Shown one piece after another: positions 26,481 to 36,800 of a stretch of DNA of 64,000 nucleotides (the stretch's first letter is position 1; the number at the start of each line of letters is the position of its first letter). This DNA comes from JAHEFU01 sp020440645 (lineage in GTDB: Bacteria > 4484-113 > JAFGCY01): NCBI GenBank assembly GCA_020440645.1, contig JAGRNR010000003.1, forward strand, positions 62,001 through 126,000, read 5' to 3'. The position numbers were made by a program, and so were the translations under genes. The notes below the pieces were generated by a model. That model saw nothing but the letters and a program-made list of their open reading frames with translations. It did not search any database and was not told the origin of the DNA.

Positions 26481-27833
26481 ATGAAGAAGCTGTTGAGCAA
26501 GCGCTGGGTGGTTGTCACTCTTGCCATCATCGTCGTAGTCCTCGGTGGCGGTTTCGGCAGCCTGCAATACACAAACCAGCCCGGATTCTGCCAGAGTTGC
26601 CACATTATGGACCCCTTCTACGATAGCTGGAAGGCGTCCGCCCACAACAATGTGGCCTGCGTTGACTGCCACTACGCCCCCGGCGAGAAGTACAAGATCA
26701 GCGCCAAGATGAAGGCCCTGAACCAGGTCGTGCTGTACGTCACCGGCACCTATGACACCAAGTTCTATGCCCACATCAACGATGCATCCTGCATGACGAG
26801 CGGCTGCCACGGGACCAACACCCCCGGCCAGACGATGTACAACGGCAAGATCCGCTTCGACCATGCCACCCATTACGGCAAGAGTGCACGCGGCATGGAG
26901 CTGCGCTGCACAAGTTGCCATTCCAACAACATCGGCGACCAGCACATCGCGGCTGACACCACGACCTGCTACCTCTGCCATTTCAAGGACCGCGTCAGCG
27001 GCACCTCGCCGGTGCCCCAGCAGTTCTGCCTGGATTGCCACGATGCACCGACGGAGGACATCGAAGTCGGCGACACCACCTTCAACCACGCCACCTACGT
27101 CGAGCAGAAGGTGGACTGCCAGCGTTGCCACATCGACGCGATCGAGGGCAATGGCGACGTTGACAGCAACTCCTGCCTGCAGTGCCACTCCAGGACGGAA
27201 CTGCCAACCCTGACCAGCGAACGCAATGAACTGCACAAGATCCACGTCACCGACCACAAGGTCGACTGCTACCAGTGCCACTCCGAGATCAAGCACGGCG
27301 CGCACGTGACCGAGAACCAGGTGAAGTTCTCCTGCGAGCAGTGCCACTCCGAGCCGCATGTCGGTGCGCGTGAGCTGTATGCCGGCACCGGCGGCCGCGG
27401 CGTGGATGACATGCCAGCCTCGATGTTCATCGCACAGGTTGACTGCATCGGCTGCCACATGGAGGAGGACAACGAGTCCGCCGGGCATATGGCAGGAGGC
27501 AACGTGATGCGTCCGACCGTGCAGGGCTGCGTGGACTGCCATGGAGACTTCGGTGCCGACCTCTATGCGATGTGGGCTGAAGCCATCGCGTCCGACATTG
27601 CGGACACCACCATCCAGGTGACCCGGGCCCGCACGGCACTCGATCTGGCTGACAGCGGCGCTGAGGGCTATGCCGAGGCGAAGCAGAAAGTGGAGGACGC
27701 CGAGTACAACCTGGAGTTCGTCAGGTTCGGTCGCGGCATCCACAACTACAACTACGCCTCAGAGCTGCTCAGTGCATCCCGCGACTTCTCCGATGAAGCC
27801 GTCGGCCTGCTCAGTGTAGGAACGGACGGCTGA
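26481..27833 (+). CDS. Membrane-anchored 12-heme cytochrome c with NapC/NirT-like head
   Basis: This 450-residue protein has one N-terminal membrane helix (about residues 8-28) and an exported domain with twelve heme-binding motifs: CQSCH, CVDCH, CMTSGCH, CTSCH, CYLCH, CLDCH, CQRCH, CLQCH, CYQCH, CEQCH, CIGCH and CVDCH. The third (residues 104-110) has the unusual CX4CH spacing. The first two motifs lie in a NapC/NirT/NrfH-type quinol-oxidising context (H-x-M-DPFYDSWKASAH). It should pass electrons from the quinol pool to a periplasmic acceptor. The C-terminal ~80 residues are heme-free and helical. The start is ATG 26481 behind GGGGGGAA. A structured leader and the convergent Rrf2 gene suggest regulated expression. 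Confidence 0.92.
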   Translation: MKKLLSKRWVVVTLAIIVVVLGGGFGSLQYTNQPGFCQSCHIMDPFYDSWKASAHNNVACVDCHYAPGEKYKISAKMKALNQVVLYVTGTYDTKFYAHINDASCMTSGCHGTNTPGQTMYNGKIRFDHATHYGKSARGMELRCTSCHSNNIGDQHIAADTTTCYLCHFKDRVSGTSPVPQQFCLDCHDAPTEDIEVGDTTFNHATYVEQKVDCQRCHIDAIEGNGDVDSNSCLQCHSRTELPTLTSERNELHKIHVTDHKVDCYQCHSEIKHGAHVTENQVKFSCEQCHSEPHVGARELYAGTGGRGVDDMPASMFIAQVDCIGCHMEEDNESAGHMAGGNVMRPTVQGCVDCHGDFGADLYAMWAEAIASDIADTTIQVTRARTALDLADSGAEGYAEAKQKVEDAEYNLEFVRFGRGIHNYNYASELLSASRDFSDEAVGLLSVGTDG

Positions 27834-27905
27834 GCAGATAAGCAGCAGGCCTGCAGCAAGCAGGCTGCTTGGCGCTCGTGGTGATTGCCTGGCTGTGCGG
27901 GCGGC

Positions 27906-28379
27906 CTAGTCGAACACGCAGTTGTTGCACATCGCACAGACGTTGCGCAACTTGCAGTTGATGTGGTCGCGGACTGAGTCATGCGGCGTCGGGTTGTCAA
28001 CCAGGGTCTGCACGGTCCACTGGGTCAGCACCTGCGTGATTGCCCCATTGAGCTGCATCATCGCCTTGTGCAGTCCGCACAGGCGGCTGTCATCCGTGTA
28101 ATCCTCGCAGTACTCAGCAAGGATCTTGCCCTGGCAGGCCTCGACAATGTTCAACAGGCTGATCTCACGCGGGGGCATGGCCAGCGTGACGCCGCCCTTG
28201 CTGCCCTTGGTGGATCTCATGATGCCGCTGCGCACCAGGTGCTGGATCACCTTCGCAGTGTACGTGGCACTGGATTCACAGACTTCCGCAATCACTCTGG
28301 GCGGCACGGGGGTATCTTCAGCCCGCATTGCCAGATAAAGCGTTGCCTGGATCCCCAGGTCGCTAGTCTTTGTAATCAA
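27906..28379 (-). CDS. Rrf2-family transcriptional regulator with extra C-terminal Cys cluster
   Basis: This 157-residue regulator has an Rrf2 winged helix (DLGIQATLYLAM, then RVIAEVCESSATYTAKVIQHL and the GSKGGVTLA wing). The usual three-Cys [Fe-S] region is present: ACQG, YCEDY, LCGLH. The C-terminus adds a four-Cys run, C-x5-C-x2-C-x2-C, giving eight Cys in all. Rrf2 proteins such as NsrR and IscR sense nitric oxide, iron-sulphur status or redox state. The start is TTG 28379, with AGGA upstream and the correct family N-terminus. Its tail-to-tail neighbour is the 12-heme cytochrome, a plausible target. Confidence 0.9.
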   Translation of the reverse strand: MITKTSDLGIQATLYLAMRAEDTPVPPRVIAEVCESSATYTAKVIQHLVRSGIMRSTKGSKGGVTLAMPPREISLLNIVEACQGKILAEYCEDYTDDSRLCGLHKAMMQLNGAITQVLTQWTVQTLVDNPTPHDSVRDHINCKLRNVCAMCNNCVFD

Positions 28380-28405
28380 AGCAGCTTCCTATAGAAAGTA
28401 TGGAC

Positions 28406-28651
28406 TCACTCGCTGAGAACGAAGCGGTACCTGATCCCTGGCCTCTGCTTCTGGATCCGGTTGTCAAACTCCGGGTAAGCAGTGCCGTAATCTGGATACA
28501 GCAGGTAATTCATCTCATCCTCATCACCACTCCACGCGAACAGACGCTTCTTGCTGTTTCGTGTGAGGTCATCAACCCTGAGGAGGTCGATCTCCCGTAC
28601 CGGTCGGGAGAGCTCCTTGTCCTCCCAGCGATAGAGCTTTAATACCTGCAT
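28406..28651 (-). CDS. Small charged protein of unknown function
   Basis: This 81-residue soluble protein is rich in Arg, Asp, Glu and Tyr (LYRWEDKELSRP, SGDEDEMNYLLYPDYG). AGGTGA precedes the ATG at a good distance. It lies 26 bases upstream of the Rrf2 gene on the same strand and is probably co-transcribed with it. No family is recognised and no metal-binding or membrane motif is seen. Ribosome site, codon-like composition and operon position support it as real. Confidence 0.6.
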   Translation of the reverse strand: MQVLKLYRWEDKELSRPVREIDLLRVDDLTRNSKKRLFAWSGDEDEMNYLLYPDYGTAYPEFDNRIQKQRPGIRYRFVLSE

Positions 28652-29030
28652 GCTTCACCTAATTACTTAGATCAGCAGAATTATATCAGATAATGAAAGT
28701 CCGAGTACCGATTTCGGTCAATCTGCACACTTTCGCAATAAATGAGACGCTTTTAATCATCAAGCAAACCTGCTGTTCGTGCCCTCATTCACAAATCAAC
28801 CACCTTATTTTGCGATCAACTGGTATAAAACCCATCTGAAATGTAATATTTACTGGATATTATTGGTGAGCCCATAAGATGGGACTTGCAAGTCTGACAT
28901 TCCAACACACATGTTCCACGACGGGCACATTGCGGAGCGAAGATGCTCAGGATGGCTGAAGGTTATTGCGGGGCGGCAGAAAGGCCCTTTGCAGTAATAG
29001 TGAAATGGAATTGCAGCAATCAAGGAAGAA
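28652..29030. other. AT-rich intergenic region without a supported gene
   Basis: The stretch is clearly lower in GC than its surroundings up to about 28870 and carries a hairpin CCCAT-AAG-ATGGG (28871-28883) next to the palindrome ACTTGCAAGT (28884-28893). A 26-codon frame starts at ATG 28879 with a poor ribosome site; I do not call it. The region must hold the promoter of the 28406-28651 gene, and its hairpins could belong to a small RNA. Confidence 0.5.
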
Positions 29031-29105
29031 TGGCTCCGGCGACTGGACTCGAACCAGTAACCTAACGGTTAACAGCCGTTTGCTCTGCCATTGAGCTACG
29101 CCGGA
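29031..29105 (-). tRNA. tRNA-Asn (anticodon GTT)
   Basis: The minus strand folds as a full cloverleaf: acceptor TCCGGCG with CGCCGGA, D-arm with GTAGCTCAATGGCAGAGC, anticodon arm CGGCTGTTAACCG reading GTT, and T-arm TACTGGTTCGAGTCCAGT. The discriminator is G and the CCA end is encoded (TGG at 29031-29033 on plus). All expected invariant bases are visible. Confidence 0.97.
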
Positions 29106-29202
29106 ACGATGGGAAGAAGATGTTAACGCCGACAGGGCCTGATGTCAATATGGAAACCGCCCTATGTAGCCTTCAAATTGTGAATTCAGGCATTGGTCAC
29201 CC

Positions 29203-30645
29203 CTAGACCTTCGGCATGATCTGTGTCGGCTTTCGCCGCCGCTGCGCCACACCGCTTTCATGGGCTGCGTGGACCACCGCGCGGGTCACCTCTCGGGCCA
29301 CATGCTTGTTGAACAGTGAGGGGATGATGTAGTCCCGGCTGAGGCGCTTCGGGTCCACGCAGGCCGCAATCGCCTCCGCCGCCGCCAGCTTCATCTCCTC
29401 GTTGATGTCCGTCGCATGCGCATCCAGTGCGCCGCGGAAGATCCCGGGAAAGGCCAGTACGTTGTTGATCTGGTTCGGGTAGTCGCTGCGACCTGTTGCC
29501 ACAACGGCAGCGTATTCCTCGATTTCCTCCGGCATCACCTCCGGCACCGGGTTAGCCATCGTGAACACGATCGGGTCCTTTGCCATGTTGCGCACCCACT
29601 CCGGCCGCACCGCGCCGGCGGATGACAGCCCGACCAGCAGGTCGGCCCCACGCAGTGCGTCCTCGATGCTGCCCTCAATCCGCCGTGGGTTGGTGGTGCG
29701 CCCGAACTCCTCGTGCACGGCGCTGCCATGGCAGTCCGCCCCTTCGCAGATGATGCCGTGGCGGTCCACACCGACCAGGTCGCGCACGCCGGCCGCAAGC
29801 ATCATCTTGCTGCAGGCCACGCCGGCGGCACCGACGCCGACGACCACCACGCGGATGTCCTGCATCTCCTTTCCAACGAGTTTCAGCGCATTCTTGGCAG
29901 CGGCCAGCAGCACGACCGCCGTGCCGTGCTGGTCGTCATGGAACACCGGGATGTCAACACGCTGCTTGAGCTCGCGCTCGATCTGGAAGCAGCGCGGGGC
30001 GGAGATGTCCTCCAGGTTGATCCCGCCGAAGGTCGGCGCGATCAGTTCGCAGAAGCGGATGATCTCCTCCGGGTCACGTGTGTTGACACAGAGCGGGAAG
30101 GCGTCCACGCCGCCGAACTCCTTGAATAGCTGCGCCTTGCCCTCCATCACCGGCATCGCCGCCTCCGGCCCGATGTCACCGAGCCCGAGCACGGCGCTGC
30201 CATCGGACACCACGGCAACGGTGTGGGCCTTGATCGTCAGTGACCAGGCCCGCTGCGGGTCATCCGCGATGTAGCGCGAGACGCGCCCGACACCCGGCGT
30301 GTAGGCCATTGACAACTGGGCGCGGTTGTGGATCGGCAGCTTGCTCTCGACGGTCAGCTTGCCGCCGAGGTGCATGCGGAAGGTCTCGTCGGACACGGCC
30401 AGCACGTGGATGCCAGGCATCGCGCGCACAGCCTCGGTGATGCGCTTCTCATGCTCGGGATCATTGCAGTGCACGGTGAAGTCGCGCACCCAGCCGCTGC
30501 TGTCAACCTCCACCACATCGATTGCCCCCATCATGCCCCCGGCAGCGGCGATCTCGCCGAGGATGCGGTGGATCAGCCCGATACCGTGTGGTCCGCTGAT
30601 CCTGATTGTGATCGTGTAGCTGGACTGATGCGTAATCATGCCCAT
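29203..30645 (-). CDS. NAD(P)-dependent malic enzyme with N-terminal ACT domain
   Basis: This cytosolic enzyme of 480 residues oxidatively decarboxylates malate to pyruvate. An N-terminal ACT-like regulatory domain (about residues 5-90; SGPHGIGLIHRILGEIAAAGG) precedes the malic domain (MAYTPGVG, KAHTVAVVSDGSAVLGLGDIGPEAA, INLEDISAPRCFQIE, VFHDDQHGTAVVLLAA) and the NAD-binding domain (VVVVGVGAAGVACSKM, ANPVPEVMPEE). ACT domains usually give amino-acid control. ATG 30645 is chosen; GTG 30663 and ATG 30639 are alternatives, and none has a clear ribosome site. A TATAAT box lies at 30704-30709 on the minus strand, and the leader between it and the gene can form a GGAGGAG/CTTCTCC stem. Confidence 0.94.
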   Translation of the reverse strand: MGMITHQSSYTITIRISGPHGIGLIHRILGEIAAAGGMMGAIDVVEVDSSGWVRDFTVHCNDPEHEKRITEAVRAMPGIHVLAVSDETFRMHLGGKLTVESKLPIHNRAQLSMAYTPGVGRVSRYIADDPQRAWSLTIKAHTVAVVSDGSAVLGLGDIGPEAAMPVMEGKAQLFKEFGGVDAFPLCVNTRDPEEIIRFCELIAPTFGGINLEDISAPRCFQIERELKQRVDIPVFHDDQHGTAVVLLAAAKNALKLVGKEMQDIRVVVVGVGAAGVACSKMMLAAGVRDLVGVDRHGIICEGADCHGSAVHEEFGRTTNPRRIEGSIEDALRGADLLVGLSSAGAVRPEWVRNMAKDPIVFTMANPVPEVMPEEIEEYAAVVATGRSDYPNQINNVLAFPGIFRGALDAHATDINEEMKLAAAEAIAACVDPKRLSRDYIIPSLFNKHVAREVTRAVVHAAHESGVAQRRRKPTQIMPKV

Positions 30646-30767
30646 GTTGCCGGCGGAAACCACTTATGGAGAAGCGGCCCCGGCCGGTCTCCTCCTTGAT
30701 ATGCAGATTATACAGCGCAGCGTTGCCGGCGGGTCCCGCCGGAGCCAATTGAAACCTGTTCTCATGC

Positions 30768-30796
30768 AAAAAAGTGCCCCCGGTTTCCCAGGGGCA
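30768..30796 (-). terminator. Rho-independent terminator of the diheme cytochrome gene
   Basis: TGCCCC (30775-30780) pairs with GGGGCA (30791-30796), followed on the minus strand by six T (A-run 30768-30773). It separates the cytochrome gene from the malic enzyme promoter downstream. Confidence 0.85.
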
Positions 30797-30848
30797 AATG
30801 TGTTGTCAGAATTGAATCCGCAGGCCAAGCGAATGACCAACCGGCCGT

Positions 30849-31643
30849 CTAGGCAGTACCTTCGCCACCTTCTGCAGGTGCAGCCTCGCCACCCTCCGCC
30901 GGGGCATCACCGCCCTCAGCCGGCGGCGGGCCCATCGGCGGGAAGTCCCACATGAAGGCTGCGATGTCAAGCAGGTCACCGTCGGACAGGTCCTCCTCGC
31001 TGAATGCCGGCATGCTCGGCATGGCGTTGTTGCGGGTGGACAGGTAGGTGAAGCCGATGATCGTGCCGGTGGACATCTCATGGGCGCGCAGCTCACCGAC
31101 GATCGCTGCCAGCGGTGCACCGGCCGCGGTGGACTCGCCGTTCGCACCATGGCACATCGCGCAGTTCGCGGCATACAGCGTGGCACCGTTCTCCGGGTCA
31201 CCAAGCTGCGGCAGCTCAGCCGCCGGCTCATGGAATCCGGCCAGCCATGCGCCGAGCTCCATCACTTCCTGGTCGCTGAGGTCCTCCGGGCTGAATGCCG
31301 GCATGTAGGAGCCCTCACGCTTGACGCGCACCGGCTGGAACAGCAGTGCCCCGAGCTCCTCGGGACTGACTCCGGCCCAGATGAAGTAGCCGGCGTCCTT
31401 GATCAGCGGTGGGCCGACGCGCCCCTCGTGGTGGTGGCAGGCAGCGCAGTTCTCATAGTAGACCTTCTCGCCACCCTTGATGTCGGCAAAACTCGCCGGC
31501 CTGGTTTCAACTTTTGGCACGGCAGCCACATCAGCACTGCCCTGTGACTCCGCCGGCTGCTGGCACGATGCCGCCAGCAGGACAATGCTCAGCGCCAGCA
31601 GGCAGATACATGCCTGCGCGCGAAGGTTAGTGAAATGACGCAT
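30849..31643 (-). CDS. Diheme cytochrome c lipoprotein
   Basis: This 264-residue exported lipoprotein has a signal peptide with lipobox LLAASC and two cytochrome c domains. Each has one heme motif (CAACHHHEG and CAMCHGANGE) and a likely axial Met in an M-PAFSPEDLSD or M-PAFSEEDLSD segment. The C-terminal tail is a low-complexity run of Pro-Ala-Glu-Gly-Gly repeats. The two domains look like an internal duplication. It should carry electrons at the outer face of the inner membrane or in the periplasm. The start is ATG 31643 with GGGAG upstream; a TTG at 31652 is the alternative. Confidence 0.93.
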   Translation of the reverse strand: MRHFTNLRAQACICLLALSIVLLAASCQQPAESQGSADVAAVPKVETRPASFADIKGGEKVYYENCAACHHHEGRVGPPLIKDAGYFIWAGVSPEELGALLFQPVRVKREGSYMPAFSPEDLSDQEVMELGAWLAGFHEPAAELPQLGDPENGATLYAANCAMCHGANGESTAAGAPLAAIVGELRAHEMSTGTIIGFTYLSTRNNAMPSMPAFSEEDLSDGDLLDIAAFMWDFPPMGPPPAEGGDAPAEGGEAAPAEGGEGTA

Positions 31644-31866
31644 GATTTCCAACTCCCATCCTGGTGATAAGTGCCGGGGAACTGCCGTAAGTAGTGCCGC
31701 CGCAGCGACATCGGATCCATCTCCGCATTGCCGTTTCCCGATGCGCAGAAAATTATCATATTTTCATTGGCTCCACAAGATGAGACTGGCGTTTTTTCCC
31801 TGAATTCGCCCGAAACAGGCACGAGAGGTCGATTCTGCTAGGATATTGCTTCGTGGGGAGACGACT

Positions 31867-33813
31867 ATGAAGCGATATACCACCCTGGTGCTTGCACTTC
31901 CACTGCTGCTTTCCCTGGCATTGCCGGCCGTCTCATGCAGCTCAGGAGCCACCCCGGCCACCCCGCCCGAAGCATCCGCCGGCCCGGGCAATGGGCTGCC
32001 CGCCCCGTCAGCCGTCGAGCGTAGCAGCAGTGCCGTGCTCGAGCTGCGGATCCACAGCGGAGCGGAATTCATGCCTGCTTCATCGCAGAATGTCACAGCG
32101 GATGCTGACCAGGCCGTGTTCTCCCTCACTCCGGCCGGAGACCCGCCACTGCGCTCCGAGATCTGCTACGCGATGTACGACTTCCAGCTTGATCCCAGCA
32201 CTGTTGCCAGCAAGCTCAACCTCAACTGGGCCGACGATGCCACTCCCGCCAATGGCGCGGTCCTTGCCGCTTTGGCCAACTGGGACAGCGACCGCTGGGA
32301 CTGGCAGCCAGTCAACGGCCCGAGCTGGGACTTCGGCGACTCCGCGCCCTACCGCCGCAATGACGGGCTGGTGCTGGCCGTCGTGATGATTGCCACTGCG
32401 GGTGGTGGCCGGCTGGAGTGGATCCGGCTCGGCGAGAATTCCCCGCCCGTGATTTCTGTTGTGACCAATGGTGACGGAGGCACTGCCCCGTCCATGATCA
32501 GTGTGGACGCCACTGCCAGCCGCGACGTCGACGGCACGCTGGCCGACTTCAGCTGGGACTGGAATGCCGATGGCAGCATCGAGCACCAGGGCACCGCGCC
32601 CGGCACTGACGACTGGCAGTGCTACCTCGGCGGCCGGACCAGCCTGCGCCTGAGTGCGACTGACAACATCGGCGCTAAGTCCGAACTGCTGCTGGAATTC
32701 AATACACTGGCCCATGCTCCCTGGTGGTGCGCCGGTGCGAACCGCTACCAGAACCGCCGCAGCCCGGCCAGCGGCCCCGCCCTGCTCAGTGCCACAGATG
32801 AACCGGCATGGAGCTTTGATGTGATAGATGGCCCTGACGGAGTGCTGCAGGGCGCGGATGGCACGATCTACGCTGCCAACCATGATGGCAAGATCTACGC
32901 GATTGACCCCGCTACGGGAATGGAGATCACCCATTTCGATGAAGGCAGCGGCAAGTACCTGAGCCTGCGTGCCATCGGCCCGGACGGCAGGGTCTATGCC
33001 CTGATAAACAATGGCTCCCCTGAAACTGACAATGCCGTGCTGGCGCTGGACGGCGACCTGGACGAGGACTGGCGCCTGCTGGCCTCTACCGGTGTGCGGG
33101 ACATGCACGGCTTCACGATGGATGGCGGCCTGCTGCTGAGCTATGGCACGAATGAACTGCGCAGTGTTGATCCGGAGGCGACCGCCAGTGTCAACTGGAG
33201 CTACACCACCCCGAGCGGTCTGCCGCGGAACATCGCCGCCATCGGCGATGACGGGCAGGTCTACTTCGGCACAGACAAGTCTGACTGCTATGCGCTGGAC
33301 CTGGCTGGCAACCTGCTGGACACCACGGCGGCCAACTCAAAGCTGCTCACTTCACCGGTGGTCGGCAGCAGCGGCAATGTGATGCTGGTGGCGGGATCCG
33401 CGGGTTATGTGATGTTCTGCGACCAGAACTGCACGAAGCTCGGCTACTTCGCCGTACCCGGTGGCAACCACCCGCTCAGCTATCCGGCAATCGGATTCGA
33501 GCTCGGTGTCGAACACCTGCTTGTGCCGGCCCAGGGCAAGGTCATGTACGCGCTCAACATGGAGGCTGTGAAGGACTGGTCGCTGACCGAGGACAGCGCC
33601 GGCCCGGCGGCACCGATCGTGGATGCCAGCGAGGACATCTACGTCAGCATCTTCAAGGACCTGGTCTGCCTCAAGCCGAACAAGAACGAGCGCTGGCGAT
33701 TCACCTATGACTACACCACTGCGGAGTCGGTTGTGCCGCTGATCATGCTGTCCGACGGCAGCCTGCTGATCAGGACCAACGGTGACGACACGATCCGCTG
33801 CTACCGGCCCTGA
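31867..33813 (+). CDS. Exported PQQ-like beta-propeller lipoprotein with PKD-like domain
   Basis: This 648-residue lipoprotein (Cys24 after the signal peptide) contains the N-terminal module shared with five other proteins of this window (about residues 90-190; ALANWDSDRWDW). A PKD-like domain with FSWDWNADGS follows at about 195-275, then PQQ-type propeller repeats (DGTIYAANHDGKIYAIDP and similar). It is probably displayed on the cell surface and may bind protein or polysaccharide; no catalytic motif is seen. A GGGGAG site precedes ATG 31867, with a TAGGAT box near 31839. It converges with the next gene at a 2-base gap. Confidence 0.85.
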   Translation: MKRYTTLVLALPLLLSLALPAVSCSSGATPATPPEASAGPGNGLPAPSAVERSSSAVLELRIHSGAEFMPASSQNVTADADQAVFSLTPAGDPPLRSEICYAMYDFQLDPSTVASKLNLNWADDATPANGAVLAALANWDSDRWDWQPVNGPSWDFGDSAPYRRNDGLVLAVVMIATAGGGRLEWIRLGENSPPVISVVTNGDGGTAPSMISVDATASRDVDGTLADFSWDWNADGSIEHQGTAPGTDDWQCYLGGRTSLRLSATDNIGAKSELLLEFNTLAHAPWWCAGANRYQNRRSPASGPALLSATDEPAWSFDVIDGPDGVLQGADGTIYAANHDGKIYAIDPATGMEITHFDEGSGKYLSLRAIGPDGRVYALINNGSPETDNAVLALDGDLDEDWRLLASTGVRDMHGFTMDGGLLLSYGTNELRSVDPEATASVNWSYTTPSGLPRNIAAIGDDGQVYFGTDKSDCYALDLAGNLLDTTAANSKLLTSPVVGSSGNVMLVAGSAGYVMFCDQNCTKLGYFAVPGGNHPLSYPAIGFELGVEHLLVPAQGKVMYALNMEAVKDWSLTEDSAGPAAPIVDASEDIYVSIFKDLVCLKPNKNERWRFTYDYTTAESVVPLIMLSDGSLLIRTNGDDTIRCYRP

Positions 33814-33815
33814 GC

Positions 33816-36800
33816 CTAGGGCACGGGTACCTTGTTGATGTAGACAACGTTGTGAGCTGCGTTCCAGCCGAAGACGATCACAGGCTGGCTGTTCACTTCA
33901 AGCAGCGGGCAGATGCCTCCGCCGAGGTCCGTGTACATGATGCGCTCGTAGTTCCAGTCCGAGTCCCCGGCCGGGCTGCTGTTGCTTGCACTGGCCAGCG
34001 TCAGTCCACCATTCGGGGTATTGGCAACGTAGCTGAACATCGGGATGCCATCCACGACCGCCAGTGAGGGTGTGCCGCGCTTGCCGGTCTCGACAGTCAT
34101 GATGTTCCAGTCCGCCGTGCTGGCCGGAGAGTCGCTGTCAGCCCAGGCGAAGCGCATTCCGAGCGGTCCGTCGGCAAATCCATAGGCGATCGCCGGGCGT
34201 CCGCCGAGATCCACCATCGACATGTACTGGCCGGTGTTCTTCGCCGGGTCCACCTTGTGCAGCACCCAGTCTGAGGGGCCGGTCGGAGTGTCCGTGGTGC
34301 CGCGCGCCAGCCAAAGTCGCAGCTGCGTGTCCGGGGCCGGGTCACGCTTGCCGTATGCGATGTAGGGCTTGCCACCGATCTCAATCAACTGCAGGGATTC
34401 ACTCACATCCGGGCTGCCGGCAGTGTCCACCTCCGTGATCACCCAGTCCCCGGGAGCTGTCGGATTGGCCTTCGTCGAATAGGCGTAATAGATGTCATTC
34501 GGGTTGAAGCTGTGGGTGTAGGCAACCGCCGGCTTGCCGTTGATCACCGCCACGCTGCTGGACTCACCGCAGTTGGAAGTGCCATCGATGTTCATGTACA
34601 GCCAGCTGGCACCGGCCCACTTGGCGGCTGACAACGATCCGCTGGAATAGCCGATCAGCGGCACACCGGCCAGGTCGCACAGGTTGTAGGGGTTGTTTGT
34701 CTTCTGTACAAGTCCATCGGCGATTGCGGTCTGCACTGACCAGTCCGAGTTGTCATCCGGCTCTGCCATGCTGCTGATGAAGTACTCCATGCCGGAGTTG
34801 GTGGTCGTCGAACTGACCGCGGGATAGCCCCCGACGAGAGTCGCACTCAGACGCCTGTAGTTGGTGCCGTCCGTCCAGCTGCGGATCACATGGCTGCCCC
34901 AGCCCTCAATCAGCGGCAGGCCGACCGAGACTTCCGTGGTGATCTCCCCCGTGGCACCTTCGTTGTCAGTCACGCGCAGCATGGCGGTATAGGTGCCATC
35001 CGCCGGATAGACATGGTTGGTGATTGTCAGGCTTGCGCCCTCGGCATCGATCGTGCCGTCATTCTCAAAGTCCCACTCGTAGTAGACCAGGAATCCATCC
35101 TCGTCCCGGCTGCCGTCCGAGTCAAACTCGACATCCAGCGGGGCCGGGCCGGAAGGCGGCGTGGCCGTGATCTCCGGGTATGGTGCAAAGTTATCCGGCT
35201 CGATGGTGATCTGCTCAGTCGCCGTGTCGTACAGCCCGGCATCATCCATCACGCGCACCTTGGCCGTCACTGTACCGAGCTGCGTATAGGTGTGCTGCAC
35301 CACCGGCTCCGTTGTCACCAGGTCGTAGATGCCGTCATTCTCCCAGTCGAATTCATACAGCACGATCCAGCCGTCGCTGTCGCCACTGGTGGCATCCAGC
35401 GTGCACTCATATGGTGCGATGGCCTTGCCGTTGTTCGGGTCGAACAGGTAGGCGGCCGGCGGCTGGTTCACCGCAACCTCCAGCGCGAAGTCAAACTTCT
35501 GGTTGCCCTCAGCACCATTGACTGTCAGGCTGGCGTCGTAGCTGCCCTCGCTGCCGAGCACGACCACCGGACCTGGATCACTGCTCGTATTGGGGCTGGC
35601 ACCGCCGCCGAAGTCCCAGCTGAAGGTGGCCTGCGGGTCACCGCTGACCTGTGGGATGAAACGGATCGTCTGGCCCTCGGCACCGCTTGTCGGCGATACG
35701 CCACTGACCTGCGGGGACTGTGCCACATAGCCGAGGTCCGGTGCGCTGTGCGCGCTTTCCGAACTGTCCTGCAGGGCCGTGACCCAGTAGACGTGTGCCA
35801 GTTCATCGAGCACGCTGCTGTCAGTGTATTCACTGACGGCTCCGACCTGCTGGACCAGGTTCTGCCTGGTGTCACGGTAGATCCGGTAGCCGTCGGCACC
35901 GTCCACCTCAGTCCAGCTCAGCATGATGCTGTTGCCAGCGGTGCCCTGCGAGGCCTCCAGCTTGTCCGGCGGCAGCAGGCTGATTGAGTTGCCGGTGAAG
36001 CGCTGCGCCGTGGCCTCGTTGTACTCATCCGTGATGTAGCCGCACTGCACGTACCAGTTGTAGGGATGCGTCAGCGTGTCGTAGGCCATCCACAGGTAGC
36101 CGTCATCGCCCCACTCCGTGCCCCAGCTGTTGCGCACGAGGAAGGCATCCTTGCCGTTGTCATAACCGACGATCAGCATCGCATGCCCGCCGAAGCTCGG
36201 CCCCTGGAAATGCCAGACCTGGCCGGGGGCATACGTGAGCAGTCCGTAGTCAACCTGCGTGCTGACCAGCACGGGACGCTGCTGGAAGGCCAGCACGGAC
36301 TTGATGCCCTCGATCGCGGCGGTACTGTGGCTGGCGAGCGGCACATAGCCGGTGCTCTTCAGCACCGCAGCGTCATTCAGGGCCGCGATTGACCAGTTGT
36401 CATTGTAGTCATAGTCGTAGGGGGCATTCAATTCGGTGGCAATGCCGAAGCGAGTCAGGCCGTCAGCCACCACATCCGTCCAGCGCCCGTAGTCGCCACC
36501 CGGTGGGAAGCCCTGGTCCTTGCCGCTTTCGATGTAAAGGAACTTCGGGCTGACCCGGAAGGCCGTGCCCGTCAGGTCCCAGCCCAGCGATTCGTAGATG
36601 CTGTACAGTTCGTAGTTGTAGGCACCGTCGCCAACCGCAAAGGCCGTGCAGCTGCCCCAGTAGCCCTGGTCATTGATCGGTGCACAGCCGGCGCGCAGGT
36701 CGACACTGCCCGGCAGCGTTGGCACATACAACGCAGGCGCACTGGTCTGCACCGGGATGTCCTCATACTCGAAGCCGGTGCCACGCATCTCCGGTGCACC

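Noticed and set aside
28879..28959. 26-codon frame in the intergenic region before tRNA-Asn
   Set aside because: Weak ribosome site, no conserved feature and too short to judge from composition.
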